Assembly (NCBI RefSeq): GCF_017168335.1 | Contig: NZ_JABFAU010000002.1 | Span: 124,001-188,000, forward strand | Direction of reading: 5' to 3' | Source: Rhodococcus sp. KRD162 | Lineage (GTDB): Bacteria; Actinomycetota; Actinomycetes; Mycobacteriales; Mycobacteriaceae | Length of the DNA stretch: 64,000 nt | Shown here: piece after piece, positions 34,816 through 43,691 of the stretch | How the letters are laid out: each line of letters begins with the position of its first letter | How positions within the stretch are numbered: position 1 is the stretch's first letter | Program-made: the position numbers and the translations under genes | Notes under the pieces: model-generated | Database searches by the model: none | What the model was told of the DNA's origin: nothing | What the model saw: the letters and a program-made list of their open reading frames with translations, nothing else

Positions 34816-35489
34816 AGGTGCGGGTGCTCGTCGTCGACGACGAGCCACAGATCGTGCGGGCGCTGCGGATCAATCTCAACGTGCGCGGTTTCGAGGTGGT
34901 CAGCGCGTCGAGTGGCGGTGAGGCGCTGCGGGTGGCCGCGAATTTCCATCCGGACATCGTCGTTCTCGACCTCGGTCTCCCCGATATCGACGGTATCGAC
35001 GTCATTGCGGGACTGCGAGGCTGGACCGAGGTACCGATTCTGGTGCTCTCGGCACGAACCGACTCGGCCGATACGGTCGAGGCGCTCGACGCCGGTGCCG
35101 ACGACTTCGTCACCAAGCCCTTCGGCATGGACGAACTGCTGGCTCGACTACGCGCAGCCCTACGACGAGGCCCGCAGGCGGTGGCCGACCCCATCGTCGA
35201 GACCGCGGACTTCACCGTCGATCTTGCTTCCAAAACCGTTGTGCGAGCCGGTGAGAGCGTGCATCTGACGCGTACCGAATGGGGAGTTCTGGAACTGCTC
35301 GTGCGCAACGAGGGCAAGCTCGTGTCGCAGAAGGAGATCCTGCGCACCGTCTGGGGGCCCGGCCACGAGCGCGAAACACACTATCTACGAATATATCTCG
35401 GCCAATTGCGGCAGAAGCTCGAGCCGGACCCGGCCACCCCGGTGCACCTGATCACCGAAACCGGGATGGGTTACCGATTCGTGAGCTGA
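34812..35489 (+). CDS. kdpE: KdpE, OmpR-family response regulator
   Basis: 225 residues. Receiver domain: VLVVDDEPQIVRAL, the phospho-acceptor Asp in VVLDLGLPDIDG (near residue 52), LVLSARTD, and ADDFVTKPFGMDELLARLRAAL with the conserved Lys. C-terminal winged helix: LTRTEWGVLELLVRNEGKLVS and ETHYLRIYLGQLRQKLEPDP. It activates kdpFABC at low K+. The 3' end overlaps the convergent AhpD-like gene by 19 bases. Confidence 0.95.
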   Translation: MKVRVLVVDDEPQIVRALRINLNVRGFEVVSASSGGEALRVAANFHPDIVVLDLGLPDIDGIDVIAGLRGWTEVPILVLSARTDSADTVEALDAGADDFVTKPFGMDELLARLRAALRRGPQAVADPIVETADFTVDLASKTVVRAGESVHLTRTEWGVLELLVRNEGKLVSQKEILRTVWGPGHERETHYLRIYLGQLRQKLEPDPATPVHLITETGMGYRFVS

Positions 35490-35929
35490 CCCGCCGATTC
35501 GGGAACTAGACCGGTGGCGACGCCGATGCGGTTCCAGGCATTGATGGTGAAGATGAGCCCGATCAGCTGCCCGGTGCGGTACTCGTCGAAGTGGTCTGCG
35601 ACGCGGTCGTAGATCTCGTCCGGGATGCCGCCGGGCGGCAGTGTCGTGACGGCCTCGGTGAGGGCGAGTACGGCCCGCTCGGCCTCGGTGAAGTAGTTCG
35701 GAGCGTCGTGCCACACCGAGAGCAGGGTCAGTCGTTCCTCGCTTTCGCCTGCGGCGCGGGCGTCCGCTGTGTGGCGCTGCAAGCAATAGGCGCATCCGTT
35801 CAGCTGGGATGCCCGGATTCGAATCAGTTCCGCAAGAGCGGGATCGATACCGTCGCGAACGGCAGTGTCCAGTGCTATCAGCGCCTTGTAGGTGGCTGGA
35901 GCTGCTTTCTGCATGAGGATTCGTGTCAT
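35471..35929 (-). CDS. Carboxymuconolactone decarboxylase/AhpD-like protein
   Basis: 152 residues. AhpD-like core: ELIRIRASQLNGCAYCLQRHTADARAAGE with the CxxC redox pair and the downstream His, then ERAVLALTEAVT. Such proteins reduce peroxides or act as small thiol oxidoreductases. TACAGT lies exactly seven bases before the ATG (leaderless); the GTG three codons earlier is less likely. It diverges from a PdxR-like MocR gene, a pairing that is common and suggests direct control. Confidence 0.85.
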   Translation of the reverse strand: MTRILMQKAAPATYKALIALDTAVRDGIDPALAELIRIRASQLNGCAYCLQRHTADARAAGESEERLTLLSVWHDAPNYFTEAERAVLALTEAVTTLPPGGIPDEIYDRVADHFDEYRTGQLIGLIFTINAWNRIGVATGLVPESAGQLTNR

Positions 35930-35953
35930 GCCGTCCACTGTATGAGTCCAGGC

Positions 35954-35970
35954 GAACCGGTCTAGGGTTC
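35954..35970. promoter_or_regulatory. Inverted repeat between AhpD-like and MocR genes
   Basis: GAACC-N7-GGTTC lies in the 47-base divergent gap and overlaps TAGGGT (35963-35968), a -10 candidate eight bases before the MocR ATG. The leftward -10 TACAGT (35942-35937) is 12 bases away. A regulator bound here would affect both promoters. Confidence 0.4.
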
Positions 35971-35976
35971 ACTTTC

Positions 35977-37356
35977 ATGGCACTTCACAGGGTCACTTCG
36001 GTAGATCTGCATCTCGATCTGGATCCATCGGGTTCCCGCCGAGCTGCGCTGTCGACGGCGCTGCGGGACGCCGTGCGCAGCGGGAGACTGGAGCCGGGTG
36101 TGGCGCTCCCGTCCTACCGCGCGCTCTCGGCCGACCTGGGACTGGCCAGAAACACCGTCGCCGAGACCTACGCGGAGCTGGTCGCCGAAGGCTGGCTGAC
36201 CGCGCGGCGTGGATCGGCCACGCGCGTCGCACATCGGGCACAGCCCGCCCCGGTCGCCGGCGCGTCGAGGGAGGCGGACCCTCGACCGGCGTTCGATCTG
36301 CGGCCCGGCCGACCCGATCCGACCTCGTTCCCACGGTCGGTCTGGTTGGCCTCGGCTCGGCGCGCGATCAACGCTGCCCCATCGGATGCCTTCGGCCCCG
36401 GGGATCCGCGCGGCCGGATCGAACTGAGGACGGCATTGTCGGACTATCTCGCGCGGGCCCGCGGCGTGCGAGCAGATCCGCAGCGAATCGTGGTGTGTTC
36501 GGGCTTTTCCCAGGCGCTGACGATGCTGTCCGATACTGCACCGGAAGGGCCGGTTGCGCTCGAATCCTTCGGGCTACCGTTCCATCGCAGCATCGTCGAG
36601 CGATCTCGGACGACGGTGGCACTCGGCGTCGACGACGAGGGTTGCGTCGCAGACGAACTCGATTCCACTGCGGCATCGGCGGCGATCCTGACGCCGAGCC
36701 ATCAGTTTCCCACCGGGGTGGTGTTGAATCCGGCGCGTCGGACTGCGGCAGTCCAGTGGGCCCGTGACACCGGTGGCACGGTGATCGAGGACGACTACGA
36801 CGGAGAGTTTCGCTACGACCGAAAGCCGATCGGGGCGATGCAGGGGTTGGACCCGGAACGGGTGATGTATGTGGGGTCGGTGTCCAAAAGCCTCTCTCCT
36901 GCAGTGCGTATCGGGTGGATGGTGGTCCCGGAGCGTCTGCTCGACGCGGTGATCGCGGTAAAGGGGATCCGTGAGGCGACGGTGTCGACCGCCGACCAGT
37001 TGACGCTGGCAGAGATGATCGTGTCGGGTCGGTACGACCGGCACGTCCGCACGATGCGAATGCGCTATCGGGCGCGGCGAGACCTTCTGCAGCGCAGCCT
37101 TACCCAGTACCGACCAGAGGTGGTCATCACCGGAATCGATGCCGGGCTGCAGGCCGTGCTCGCGCTGCCACCCGGTCGTGAAGCCGAGGTGTCGGCCAGG
37201 GCGGCACGGATCGGACTGGCCATGGAAGGGCTCTCGACCTTTCGGCACCCGGCCGCCGAGGATGCGGTCTACGACGGTCTCGTCGTCGGGTTCTCGGCAC
37301 CAACCGAGCACGCGTACCCCGAGACGATCCGTGCGCTCGTCTCGGTGCTGAGCTGA
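35977..37356 (+). CDS. PdxR-like MocR transcription factor (GntR/aminotransferase)
   Basis: 459 residues. GntR winged helix (about residues 20-85: LPSYRALSADLGLARNTVAETYAELVAEGWL), a linker, then an aminotransferase-fold domain with SHQFPTGVVL, VIEDDYDGEFRYDRKP and the PLP lysine in YVGSVSKSLSPAVRIGWMV. The second MocR of the window; it is of the longer PdxR type that senses PLP or an amino compound. Leaderless ATG. The target is probably the divergent AhpD-like gene. It ends three bases from the convergent ggt gene. Confidence 0.87.
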   Translation: MALHRVTSVDLHLDLDPSGSRRAALSTALRDAVRSGRLEPGVALPSYRALSADLGLARNTVAETYAELVAEGWLTARRGSATRVAHRAQPAPVAGASREADPRPAFDLRPGRPDPTSFPRSVWLASARRAINAAPSDAFGPGDPRGRIELRTALSDYLARARGVRADPQRIVVCSGFSQALTMLSDTAPEGPVALESFGLPFHRSIVERSRTTVALGVDDEGCVADELDSTAASAAILTPSHQFPTGVVLNPARRTAAVQWARDTGGTVIEDDYDGEFRYDRKPIGAMQGLDPERVMYVGSVSKSLSPAVRIGWMVVPERLLDAVIAVKGIREATVSTADQLTLAEMIVSGRYDRHVRTMRMRYRARRDLLQRSLTQYRPEVVITGIDAGLQAVLALPPGREAEVSARAARIGLAMEGLSTFRHPAAEDAVYDGLVVGFSAPTEHAYPETIRALVSVLS

Positions 37357-37359
37357 GCG

Positions 37360-39297
37360 CTAACCGCCCAATACTTCACCCTCGCGGCGGGGGTCCGCTC
37401 CCCCGATCCAACCCCCGTCAGTGCGCTGCAGCGCACTCAGGCCACTGGACTGGTCTTTGACCGAAACCTGATGCCCCATCTCGCGGAGCCGCACCACGAC
37501 AGGATCGTTCTCGCCCGACACGTTCGGATGCTCGCCCCCGTAATTGGTCGACGGTGTGTTGGCTGCACCGAAATCGACCATCGAGACGGCCTGCTGTGGA
37601 TCCATGCCCCAATCGAGAAGTCCTACAAGTGTTTTGATCACGAACTGAATGATCACCGAACCGCCGGGCGAGCCCGTGACGAGCACCAGATCTCCACGCG
37701 CACCGTCGTCGTCGCGGTCGAAGACCAGGGTCGGTGCCATCGAGCTGCGCGGACGCTTGCCCGGTTCGACGCGATTGGCCACCGGCGTCCCGTCCTCGTC
37801 CACCGGAGAAGCCGAGAAGTCGGTGAGCTGATTGTTGAGCAGGAAGCCGTCGACCATGTGGAACGAGCCGAAGGCCGACTCGACGGTGGTGGTCATCGAG
37901 GCCGCATTGCCCTCGCTGTCGACGATGGAGATGTGGCTGGTGCCGTGCTCGGGATCGGTGGACGATGCGAACTGCACCGGACCGAAGTCGCCGGGCTCGG
38001 CGGTGCCCATCGACGTGGACTCGTCGATCAGTCCGGCTCGCTCACTGAGATATTCGGGGTCGAGCAGGGCGTCGGGGGAACCGCCGGGCAGTGGCACGAA
38101 ATCCGGATCGGCCACGTACTTGTCGCGATCGGCGTAGGCGAGGCGCTCGGCCTCCGAGATCAGGTGCACCCCCTCGGCCGTCGGGGTTCCGCCGTTGGCG
38201 TCCATACCCGTGGGCGCGTATTGCGCGAGGTCGAAGTTCGACAGAATGCCCATCGCCGATGCCACCGCGATACCGCCCGAGGACGGCCCCGGCATACCGC
38301 AGATGTCGTGATCGCGGTACTGCGTGCACACTGCCGTTCGGATCTTCGGTCGGTACGCGGCGAGGTCGTCGAGGGTGATCTGTCCGGCGGTGCGCCCGGC
38401 GGTGGTGTCGGCTGTTGCGTCGACGATCGCCTGCGCTATGTCACCGGTGTAGAACGCGTCGGCACCGTCGGTTGCGATGGTCGACAACGTCTTCGACATC
38501 GCCGGGTTGGTCAACACCGTTCCGGCAGGCTTGCCGGAACCGTCCGGCTGGAGGAAGTAATCCTTGGACGCCGGGTCGAGGGCGAGCTTCGGGGCCGAGT
38601 CGGAGATGGACGAGGCCATGCGGGGGCTGATCTCGATTCCGTTGTCGGCGAGATCGATTGCGGGTCGGAAGAGCTCGCCCCACTGCTCGGTGCCGTGATC
38701 GGCGTGGGCCTGCTCGAGCATGCGCAGCACACCGGGGACGCCGATCGATCTACCGCTCGAACGCGCATCGGGTTGCGGCACAGTCCGGTTGACGTCATCG
38801 ATGTATCGAAGGTAGTCGCCGGTGGCGCTCATGGGGGCTTTCTCACGCCCGTCGTAGGCCTGCACTTCGCCGGTGGCGGCGTCGTAGTACATCAGGAAGG
38901 CCCCGCCGCCGATGCCCGAGGATTGTGGTTCGACGAGGCCGAGCACCGTCTGCGCAACGATGAGCGCATCGGCAGCTGTGCCGCCCTCGCGCAGCACCTC
39001 GCAGGCTGCCTCGGTGGAGACCGGATTGGCCGTCGAGACCGAGTACGAGGGCGTCTCCACCGGGGTCATGTCCGATCGATATCCGGTCGCCACTTCCGGA
39101 TTGGTGGAGATATCCCCTGAGCCGGTGCCGGCCGTCGTACCTACCGGGGTGCCGCCACTGGCACCGAGCACGCAGCTGTTCGCGGCGGCGGAGTCGGTGC
39201 CGGTGCTGTCAGTGCTGCTGCACGCAGTCAGCGGTACCAGCAGCAGGGCGCAGGCAAGAGCGGTGGAGCGGACTGGGCGCAGCGCGAGTGCAGACAC
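37360..39297 (-). CDS. ggt: Gamma-glutamyltransferase, lipoprotein form
   Basis: 645 residues. Lipoprotein signal with the lipobox LTAC (about residues 23-26), so the enzyme is anchored outside the membrane. Ntn-hydrolase fold: the N-terminal subunit contains GIGGGAFLMYYD and GREKAPMSA. The autoprocessing site and catalytic Thr is in HGTSHISIVDSEGNA. The small subunit has KRPRSSMAPTLVFD and TGSPGGSVII. It cleaves glutathione or other gamma-glutamyl amides. It starts 21 bases after the GGDEF-EAL stop, so possibly co-transcribed. Confidence 0.92.
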   Translation of the reverse strand: MSALALRPVRSTALACALLLVPLTACSSTDSTGTDSAAANSCVLGASGGTPVGTTAGTGSGDISTNPEVATGYRSDMTPVETPSYSVSTANPVSTEAACEVLREGGTAADALIVAQTVLGLVEPQSSGIGGGAFLMYYDAATGEVQAYDGREKAPMSATGDYLRYIDDVNRTVPQPDARSSGRSIGVPGVLRMLEQAHADHGTEQWGELFRPAIDLADNGIEISPRMASSISDSAPKLALDPASKDYFLQPDGSGKPAGTVLTNPAMSKTLSTIATDGADAFYTGDIAQAIVDATADTTAGRTAGQITLDDLAAYRPKIRTAVCTQYRDHDICGMPGPSSGGIAVASAMGILSNFDLAQYAPTGMDANGGTPTAEGVHLISEAERLAYADRDKYVADPDFVPLPGGSPDALLDPEYLSERAGLIDESTSMGTAEPGDFGPVQFASSTDPEHGTSHISIVDSEGNAASMTTTVESAFGSFHMVDGFLLNNQLTDFSASPVDEDGTPVANRVEPGKRPRSSMAPTLVFDRDDDGARGDLVLVTGSPGGSVIIQFVIKTLVGLLDWGMDPQQAVSMVDFGAANTPSTNYGGEHPNVSGENDPVVVRLREMGHQVSVKDQSSGLSALQRTDGGWIGGADPRREGEVLGG

Positions 39298-39318
39298 CGA
39301 CCGACGCTAACACCGCGA

Positions 39319-41541
39319 TCACCGTCGGCGCGCCGATTCGAGGAGCCAGTGTGCGATGGGGGCGGGTCGGCCGAACAGAAAGCCCTGCGCGAAGCGGCAT
39401 TCGAGTGCCTCGACGACGGCGGCTTGTTCTTCGGTCTCGACGCCCTCGGCGACCGTGGTGACCGGAAGCGCTGACGCCATGGCGACGATTGCGGCGATGA
39501 ACTGGGTGTCGGACTCGGAACGGCCGATCTCGTGCACGAAGGACTTGTCGATCTTCAGTAGCGCGATCGGCATCGCACGCAGCCTGCTCAACGAGGAGTA
39601 GCCGATGCCGAAGTCGTCGAGAACGATGAGCACGCCCATTGCAGCGAGTCGGTCGAGAACGGTCTTCGCGGTGCCGATGTCGTCGATCAGGTCGCTCTCG
39701 GTGATCTCGAGAGCCAGATCCGAGCCGGCGATGCCGTACCTCGCGAGCAGTCCTTCCACGACCACGGGCAGTGACTCGTCGCGCAACTGCATCGGGGACA
39801 CGTTCACCGACATCGTGACGTTCTGCCCGTTCGCGCGCAGCGTCACCAGGTCCGCGATTGCAGTGCGCAACACCCATTCGCCGATCTCCTTGATGAGATT
39901 GGTCGATTCTGCGATCGGGATGAACTCGTTGGGGGCGCGCACCCGGCCCTGCCAGTTCCAGCGAACGAGTGCCTCGTAGACGACGGTGGTGCGCGATGCG
40001 GTGTCGACGATCGGTTGGTAGTAGACCTCGAGCTCACCGCGTCGAATCGCGCCGCGCAGGGCGGTGGCGGTCTCGATGGCAGACGTTGCACGCGCGCGCA
40101 AGGATTCGTCGAAGAACGCGTAGCGCGCCGCTCCGAGAGACTTGGCGTGATACATCGCGGTGTCCGACTCGCGAATGGCATCGTGCAACCGGTCCGCATC
40201 GGCGATGCCGACCGAGGCAGTGACGTATGCCGTTGCGGCACTGAGCGGGAACGGCTCGTTCATTCGATCGATGATGCGGCAGGCCAACGCCTCGGCGCCT
40301 GCCCGATCGCGCCGGGTCAACACGATGAATTCGTCGCCCGCGTATCGAATGACGGAGTCGGCGGCGCCGACGGCCGCCCGGATGCGGCGCGCGGCAGCGG
40401 TGATCAGCTCGTCTCCGACGCGGTGGCCGTACGAGTCGTTGACCATCTTGAAATTGTCGAGATCGACGAACAGGACGCAGGTGCGCCCCGGAGCCTGCGA
40501 GTGCTCGTGCCGCGCGAATTCCTCGTCGAGCATCGTTCGATTCGGTAGCCCGGTCAACAGATCGTGTGCAGCTCGGTACTTGGCCTGATCTTTGCCGGTC
40601 TGCACCCTGGCGAGAGCACTTTCGCCGCGCAGGAATGCGCCCACCAGGATCGACGCGAGTAACAGCGAACGCACGACCAGGTCGCCGGTGGAGCCCGCGG
40701 AGCCCAGCAGCGGCACGGTTCCGCACACCACCAGCAGCAGCACCACGAACACGACCCGGCGGTTGCTGTGGGCCGGTGCCGGCGGCTGCCGGTGCGAAAC
40801 GGTACGCATCGATGGATCGAGTGCTGCCATTGCCAGGGAGAGGTAGGCGAAGAGGTAGATGCCGTCGAGCAGGCCCGAGGACGGCGCGTCGTCGGTCGTG
40901 GCAGCGAAGGCATACGAGACGTCGCCGACGAGCGTTGCGATGAGCGCGGCGAGGGCCCATTGCAGCGCAGGCGTGCGCGGTTTGGACGAGAAGACCAGAT
41001 AGGTGGTGAGGGTGATCAGAGCGGCGTCGATGGCGGGATACACGCCGTTCATCACCGTCGATGCCGACGAGCGTGGCGATTCGAGGGCCGGGGAGATGAA
41101 CAGCAACCAGGACAGAAACAGCGAGCCGAGGAAGATCAGCCCCGCGTCGACCAGTGGAGTGATGTCGTCGATCGACTTGCGATCTCGGATCCACCGAGAC
41201 AGGGCGTAGGTGACGAGTCCGTAGCCGGTGAGGGTGAAAACGTCCGGCAGTAGCGGAAAGGAATGGGCCAGTGCGCTGGGATCGCTGCGTAGCGAAACTC
41301 CGAAAATGAACACGACGGAGGCTCCGAACAGTGCCCACCAGCAGCGTGAGTCATCGGGCCGGTATCTGCGAATCGCGAAGCTGATGACCAGAACGGAGCC
41401 GACGGCGACGGTGGCCATGACGCCCGTCCTTACTGCGGCGTCACCGAGAAGGAAGACAGTGGACACGATCACGACCACGGCGGCCAGCAGTGTGGTCCGT
41501 GTCGTGTGCATGGCAAAGGGCGCAGCGACCTTCGTGTTCAT
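39319..41541 (-). CDS. Membrane GGDEF-EAL cyclic-di-GMP protein
   Basis: 740 residues. About nine N-terminal membrane helices (residues 15-300) form a sensory domain. The GGDEF domain follows (about 310-470), with DLLTGLPNRTMLDEEF and the active-site loop RYAGDEFIVL, a conservative AGDEF variant. The EAL domain (about 485-735) has YEALVRW, NVSPMQL, LEITESDLI, DDFGIGYSSL and KIDKSFV. Both domains keep key residues, so it may make or degrade c-di-GMP. The ATG at 41541 fits the first helix; a longer frame has no hydrophobic logic. Confidence 0.88.
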   Translation of the reverse strand: MNTKVAAPFAMHTTRTTLLAAVVVIVSTVFLLGDAAVRTGVMATVAVGSVLVISFAIRRYRPDDSRCWWALFGASVVFIFGVSLRSDPSALAHSFPLLPDVFTLTGYGLVTYALSRWIRDRKSIDDITPLVDAGLIFLGSLFLSWLLFISPALESPRSSASTVMNGVYPAIDAALITLTTYLVFSSKPRTPALQWALAALIATLVGDVSYAFAATTDDAPSSGLLDGIYLFAYLSLAMAALDPSMRTVSHRQPPAPAHSNRRVVFVVLLLVVCGTVPLLGSAGSTGDLVVRSLLLASILVGAFLRGESALARVQTGKDQAKYRAAHDLLTGLPNRTMLDEEFARHEHSQAPGRTCVLFVDLDNFKMVNDSYGHRVGDELITAAARRIRAAVGAADSVIRYAGDEFIVLTRRDRAGAEALACRIIDRMNEPFPLSAATAYVTASVGIADADRLHDAIRESDTAMYHAKSLGAARYAFFDESLRARATSAIETATALRGAIRRGELEVYYQPIVDTASRTTVVYEALVRWNWQGRVRAPNEFIPIAESTNLIKEIGEWVLRTAIADLVTLRANGQNVTMSVNVSPMQLRDESLPVVVEGLLARYGIAGSDLALEITESDLIDDIGTAKTVLDRLAAMGVLIVLDDFGIGYSSLSRLRAMPIALLKIDKSFVHEIGRSESDTQFIAAIVAMASALPVTTVAEGVETEEQAAVVEALECRFAQGFLFGRPAPIAHWLLESARRR

Positions 41542-41691
41542 CGAAGGACCCACTTCCTTCTCGCTCGCGGCGTCCGCGCGGATTCTCGGCGGTGCCTCCA
41601 CCGGTGAATATACGTCTTGCAGCACTGCGCACGGTGACCAAGTTCGATGTGGAGATGCAGATTTCACAACGGATGTTGCGCCGCACGAATG

Positions 41692-41738
41692 CGTCAACCT
41701 GGGGTTGACGACCAGGGATCGTCAACCTACGGTTGACG
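41692..41738 (+). promoter_or_regulatory. Autoregulated promoter with two CGTCAACC-N3-GGTTGACG operators
   Basis: Operator 1 (41692-41710) and operator 2 (41720-41738) have identical eight-base arms and different three-base centres, 28 bases apart. TTGACG (41705-41710) and TACGGT (41728-41733), 17 bases apart, form an excellent promoter: -35 inside operator 1, -10 inside operator 2. The ATG follows six bases after the -10, so the message is leaderless and operator 2 abuts the start codon. Confidence 0.82.
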
Positions 41739-41739
41739 A

Positions 41740-42459
41740 ATGACCGAACCGAAGAAAATGACGAACCCCGTCCGACTCGACGACCTCATCGAGGCGATCG
41801 AGAAAGTGCATACCGATGCACTCGATCAACTGTCCGATGCGGTGATCGCCGCCGACTCCCTCGGTGAGATCGCCGATCATCTGATCGGCCATTTCGTCGA
41901 CCGCGCACGACGGTCAGGAGCGTCGTGGACCGACATCGGTGCATCGATGGGTGTGAGCAAGCAGGCAGTGCAGAAACGATTCGTCGCCAAGGGCGGCGAC
42001 GGCCCCGCAGATCTCGATGCCAGTCAGGGCTTCTCGCGCTTCACCCCGCGGGCGCGCAATGTGGTGGTGGGAGCGCAGAACGAGGCGCGCGCGACCGGAC
42101 AGGATCAGATCACCAGCGCGCATCTGATCCTGGGATTGCTCGGTGAGCCAGAGGGGATCGGGGCGAAGCTCCTGGTTGCCCACGGGCTGACTGCCGAACA
42201 GATCCGTGCGGCGGCGACGGCATCGCTACCGGAACCGGCTGCCGAGCTACCCGCCCTCATCCCGTTCGACGCCGGTGCCAAGAAGGCCTTGGAGCTGACC
42301 TTCCGGGAGGCCCTGCGATTGGGGCACAACTACATCGGAACCGAACATATCCTGCTGGCGTTGCTGGAGAACGAGGACGCAACTCTGCTCTCGCTCGGAG
42401 TCCGCAAGGAAATGGTCGAGGAAGGCCTGGCGGCGGCGCTGAACAACCTGGGCAACTGA
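41740..42459 (+). CDS. HTH plus Clp N-terminal repeat protein (autoregulator candidate)
   Basis: 239 residues. The N-terminal part has a helix-turn-helix (about residues 58-85: GASWTDIGASMGVSKQAVQKRF). The C-terminal part is a double Clp N-domain (about 100-235: FTPRARNVVVGAQNEARATGQDQITSAHLILGLL, then KKALELTFREALRLGHNYIGTEHILLALL), without any ATPase. Clp N-domains bind adaptors, substrates or arginine-phosphorylated proteins. Combined with DNA binding, this may couple proteostasis to transcription. The twin operators on its promoter argue for autorepression. Known architecture in actinobacteria; the ligand is unknown. Confidence 0.82.
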   Translation: MTEPKKMTNPVRLDDLIEAIEKVHTDALDQLSDAVIAADSLGEIADHLIGHFVDRARRSGASWTDIGASMGVSKQAVQKRFVAKGGDGPADLDASQGFSRFTPRARNVVVGAQNEARATGQDQITSAHLILGLLGEPEGIGAKLLVAHGLTAEQIRAAATASLPEPAAELPALIPFDAGAKKALELTFREALRLGHNYIGTEHILLALLENEDATLLSLGVRKEMVEEGLAAALNNLGN

Positions 42460-42478
42460 GCACCTGAACGCTGGAAGG

Positions 42479-43453
42479 TCAACGCACCGTGGCTCTCGCC
42501 GACTCCACGGCTGCGCGCACCTCCTCCTCGATCAGATCGCCGTTGATCGCGGCACCTGCTTTGACTCCCGCTGCAGATGCTGCGACCACGGTGTCCATCG
42601 GTGTCGCGACATTACCTGCGACCCAGACGCCGGGCACCGAGGTGGCACCGACGGGGTCGGCCTCGATGTACGTGCCGAGAACATGGTCGTTCATCACCAT
42701 CTCGGTGGTGTCGAGCCCGAGTGAGACCAGGATGTCCGCGCGTGAGCTGAAGGCGGGTCCCACGACCAGCGCCTCCAGTCGAACCTGGCGCCCACTGCCC
42801 AGCTTGACGCCGACGATGGCGTCGTTCTCGACGTCCACGCGCGCGATCGCCTCGTCGACGACCTCGATACCGCGTGCGGTGAATCTCTGCGTTTGTTCCG
42901 CGGTGAACTCCGGTGCGGTGTGGGAGAACACCGTGACGCGGTCCGTGAGCTGACGCCACATCTGCGCCTGGTGCGCGGTCATGGCGCTGCCGATGATCCC
43001 GATCGCGCGGTCTCGCACTTCCCATCCGTGACAGTACGGGCAGTGCAACACATCGCGGCCCCAACGCTCGGAGAGGCCGGGGATGCTCGGCAGGACGTCC
43101 GTCAGGCCGGTGGTGACCAGCAGGCGGCGGCCTTCGACGGTGGAACCGTCCGCGAGTGTCACCTCGAAACCTGTTTCGGTCCTGGATGCCGACCGGGCAG
43201 TGCCCTCGAGAATGTGCGCGCCGTAGTGCTGCGCCTCGGCACGGCCGAGCCGAATCAGTTCCAGCGGCGACTCGCCATCGCGGGTGAGGTAGTTGTGCGA
43301 ATGTGCAGCGGGCGCATTGCGCGGGTCGCCGGCGTCGATGACGACTACGGATCGCCGGGAGCGGCCGAGGGCCACCGCAGCGCTGAGTCCGGCGACGCCG
43401 CCGCCGACGATGATCACCTCGACCGGTGCCTGCTGAGAAGTGAGTGAAGTCAT
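42479..43453 (-). CDS. Thioredoxin-reductase-like FAD/NAD(P) oxidoreductase
   Basis: 324 residues. FAD motif IIVGGGVAGLSAAVALGRSRR (residues about 12-32), the redox pair CPYC in VLHCPYCHGWEVRD (about 145), GIIGSAMTAHQAQ in place of the NADPH GxGxxA motif, and PGVWVAGNVATPMD closing the FAD site. The altered NADPH-binding glycine motif suggests a low-Mr reductase of the HcaD/FFTR or dithiol oxidase type rather than a classical TrxB. Start at ATG 43453. Function in thiol redox, substrate unknown. Confidence 0.83.
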   Translation of the reverse strand: MTSLTSQQAPVEVIIVGGGVAGLSAAVALGRSRRSVVVIDAGDPRNAPAAHSHNYLTRDGESPLELIRLGRAEAQHYGAHILEGTARSASRTETGFEVTLADGSTVEGRRLLVTTGLTDVLPSIPGLSERWGRDVLHCPYCHGWEVRDRAIGIIGSAMTAHQAQMWRQLTDRVTVFSHTAPEFTAEQTQRFTARGIEVVDEAIARVDVENDAIVGVKLGSGRQVRLEALVVGPAFSSRADILVSLGLDTTEMVMNDHVLGTYIEADPVGATSVPGVWVAGNVATPMDTVVAASAAGVKAGAAINGDLIEEEVRAAVESARATVR

Positions 43454-43494
43454 GCGGAGAGTGTGCGACGACTGCCGAGAAAACGACAAGAAAG

Positions 43495-43511
43495 TTTGCG
43501 ATATCGGCAAA
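43495..43511. promoter_or_regulatory. Near-palindrome upstream of the reductase
   Basis: TTTGC-GATATCG-GCAAA is a dyad with a GATATC centre (one base off perfect symmetry), 42 bases upstream of the reductase start. It is the only structured element I see in the 238-base gap 43454-43691. The rest of that gap shows no gene; the ribosome site GGGGGG for the next gene is at its end. Confidence 0.3.
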
Positions 43512-43691
43512 TGTTAGGAACTGAAAATACCGTTGGAAGATTCTCGGACGCGATAGCGGGGCGAGATCCGATTTAGTTTCCCGACGGCCGACTTCGGGGT
43601 CGGCAATGGCCTCGATAAGCGCGGATCTACCGCTTGAACAGGGTGTTCATTCGAGGTCTACTGGTCGGTAGAAATCAAGCCAGGGGGGCTC

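Noticed and set aside
37471..39120. Long open frame opposite ggt
   Set aside because: Its translation is Arg/His/Gly-rich with no domain; it is the mirror of a GC-rich real gene with family motifs.
42459..42480. GGTCAACG near the end of the Clp-N gene as a third operator half
   Set aside because: Only one half-site, between two convergent 3' ends, with no promoter for it to control.
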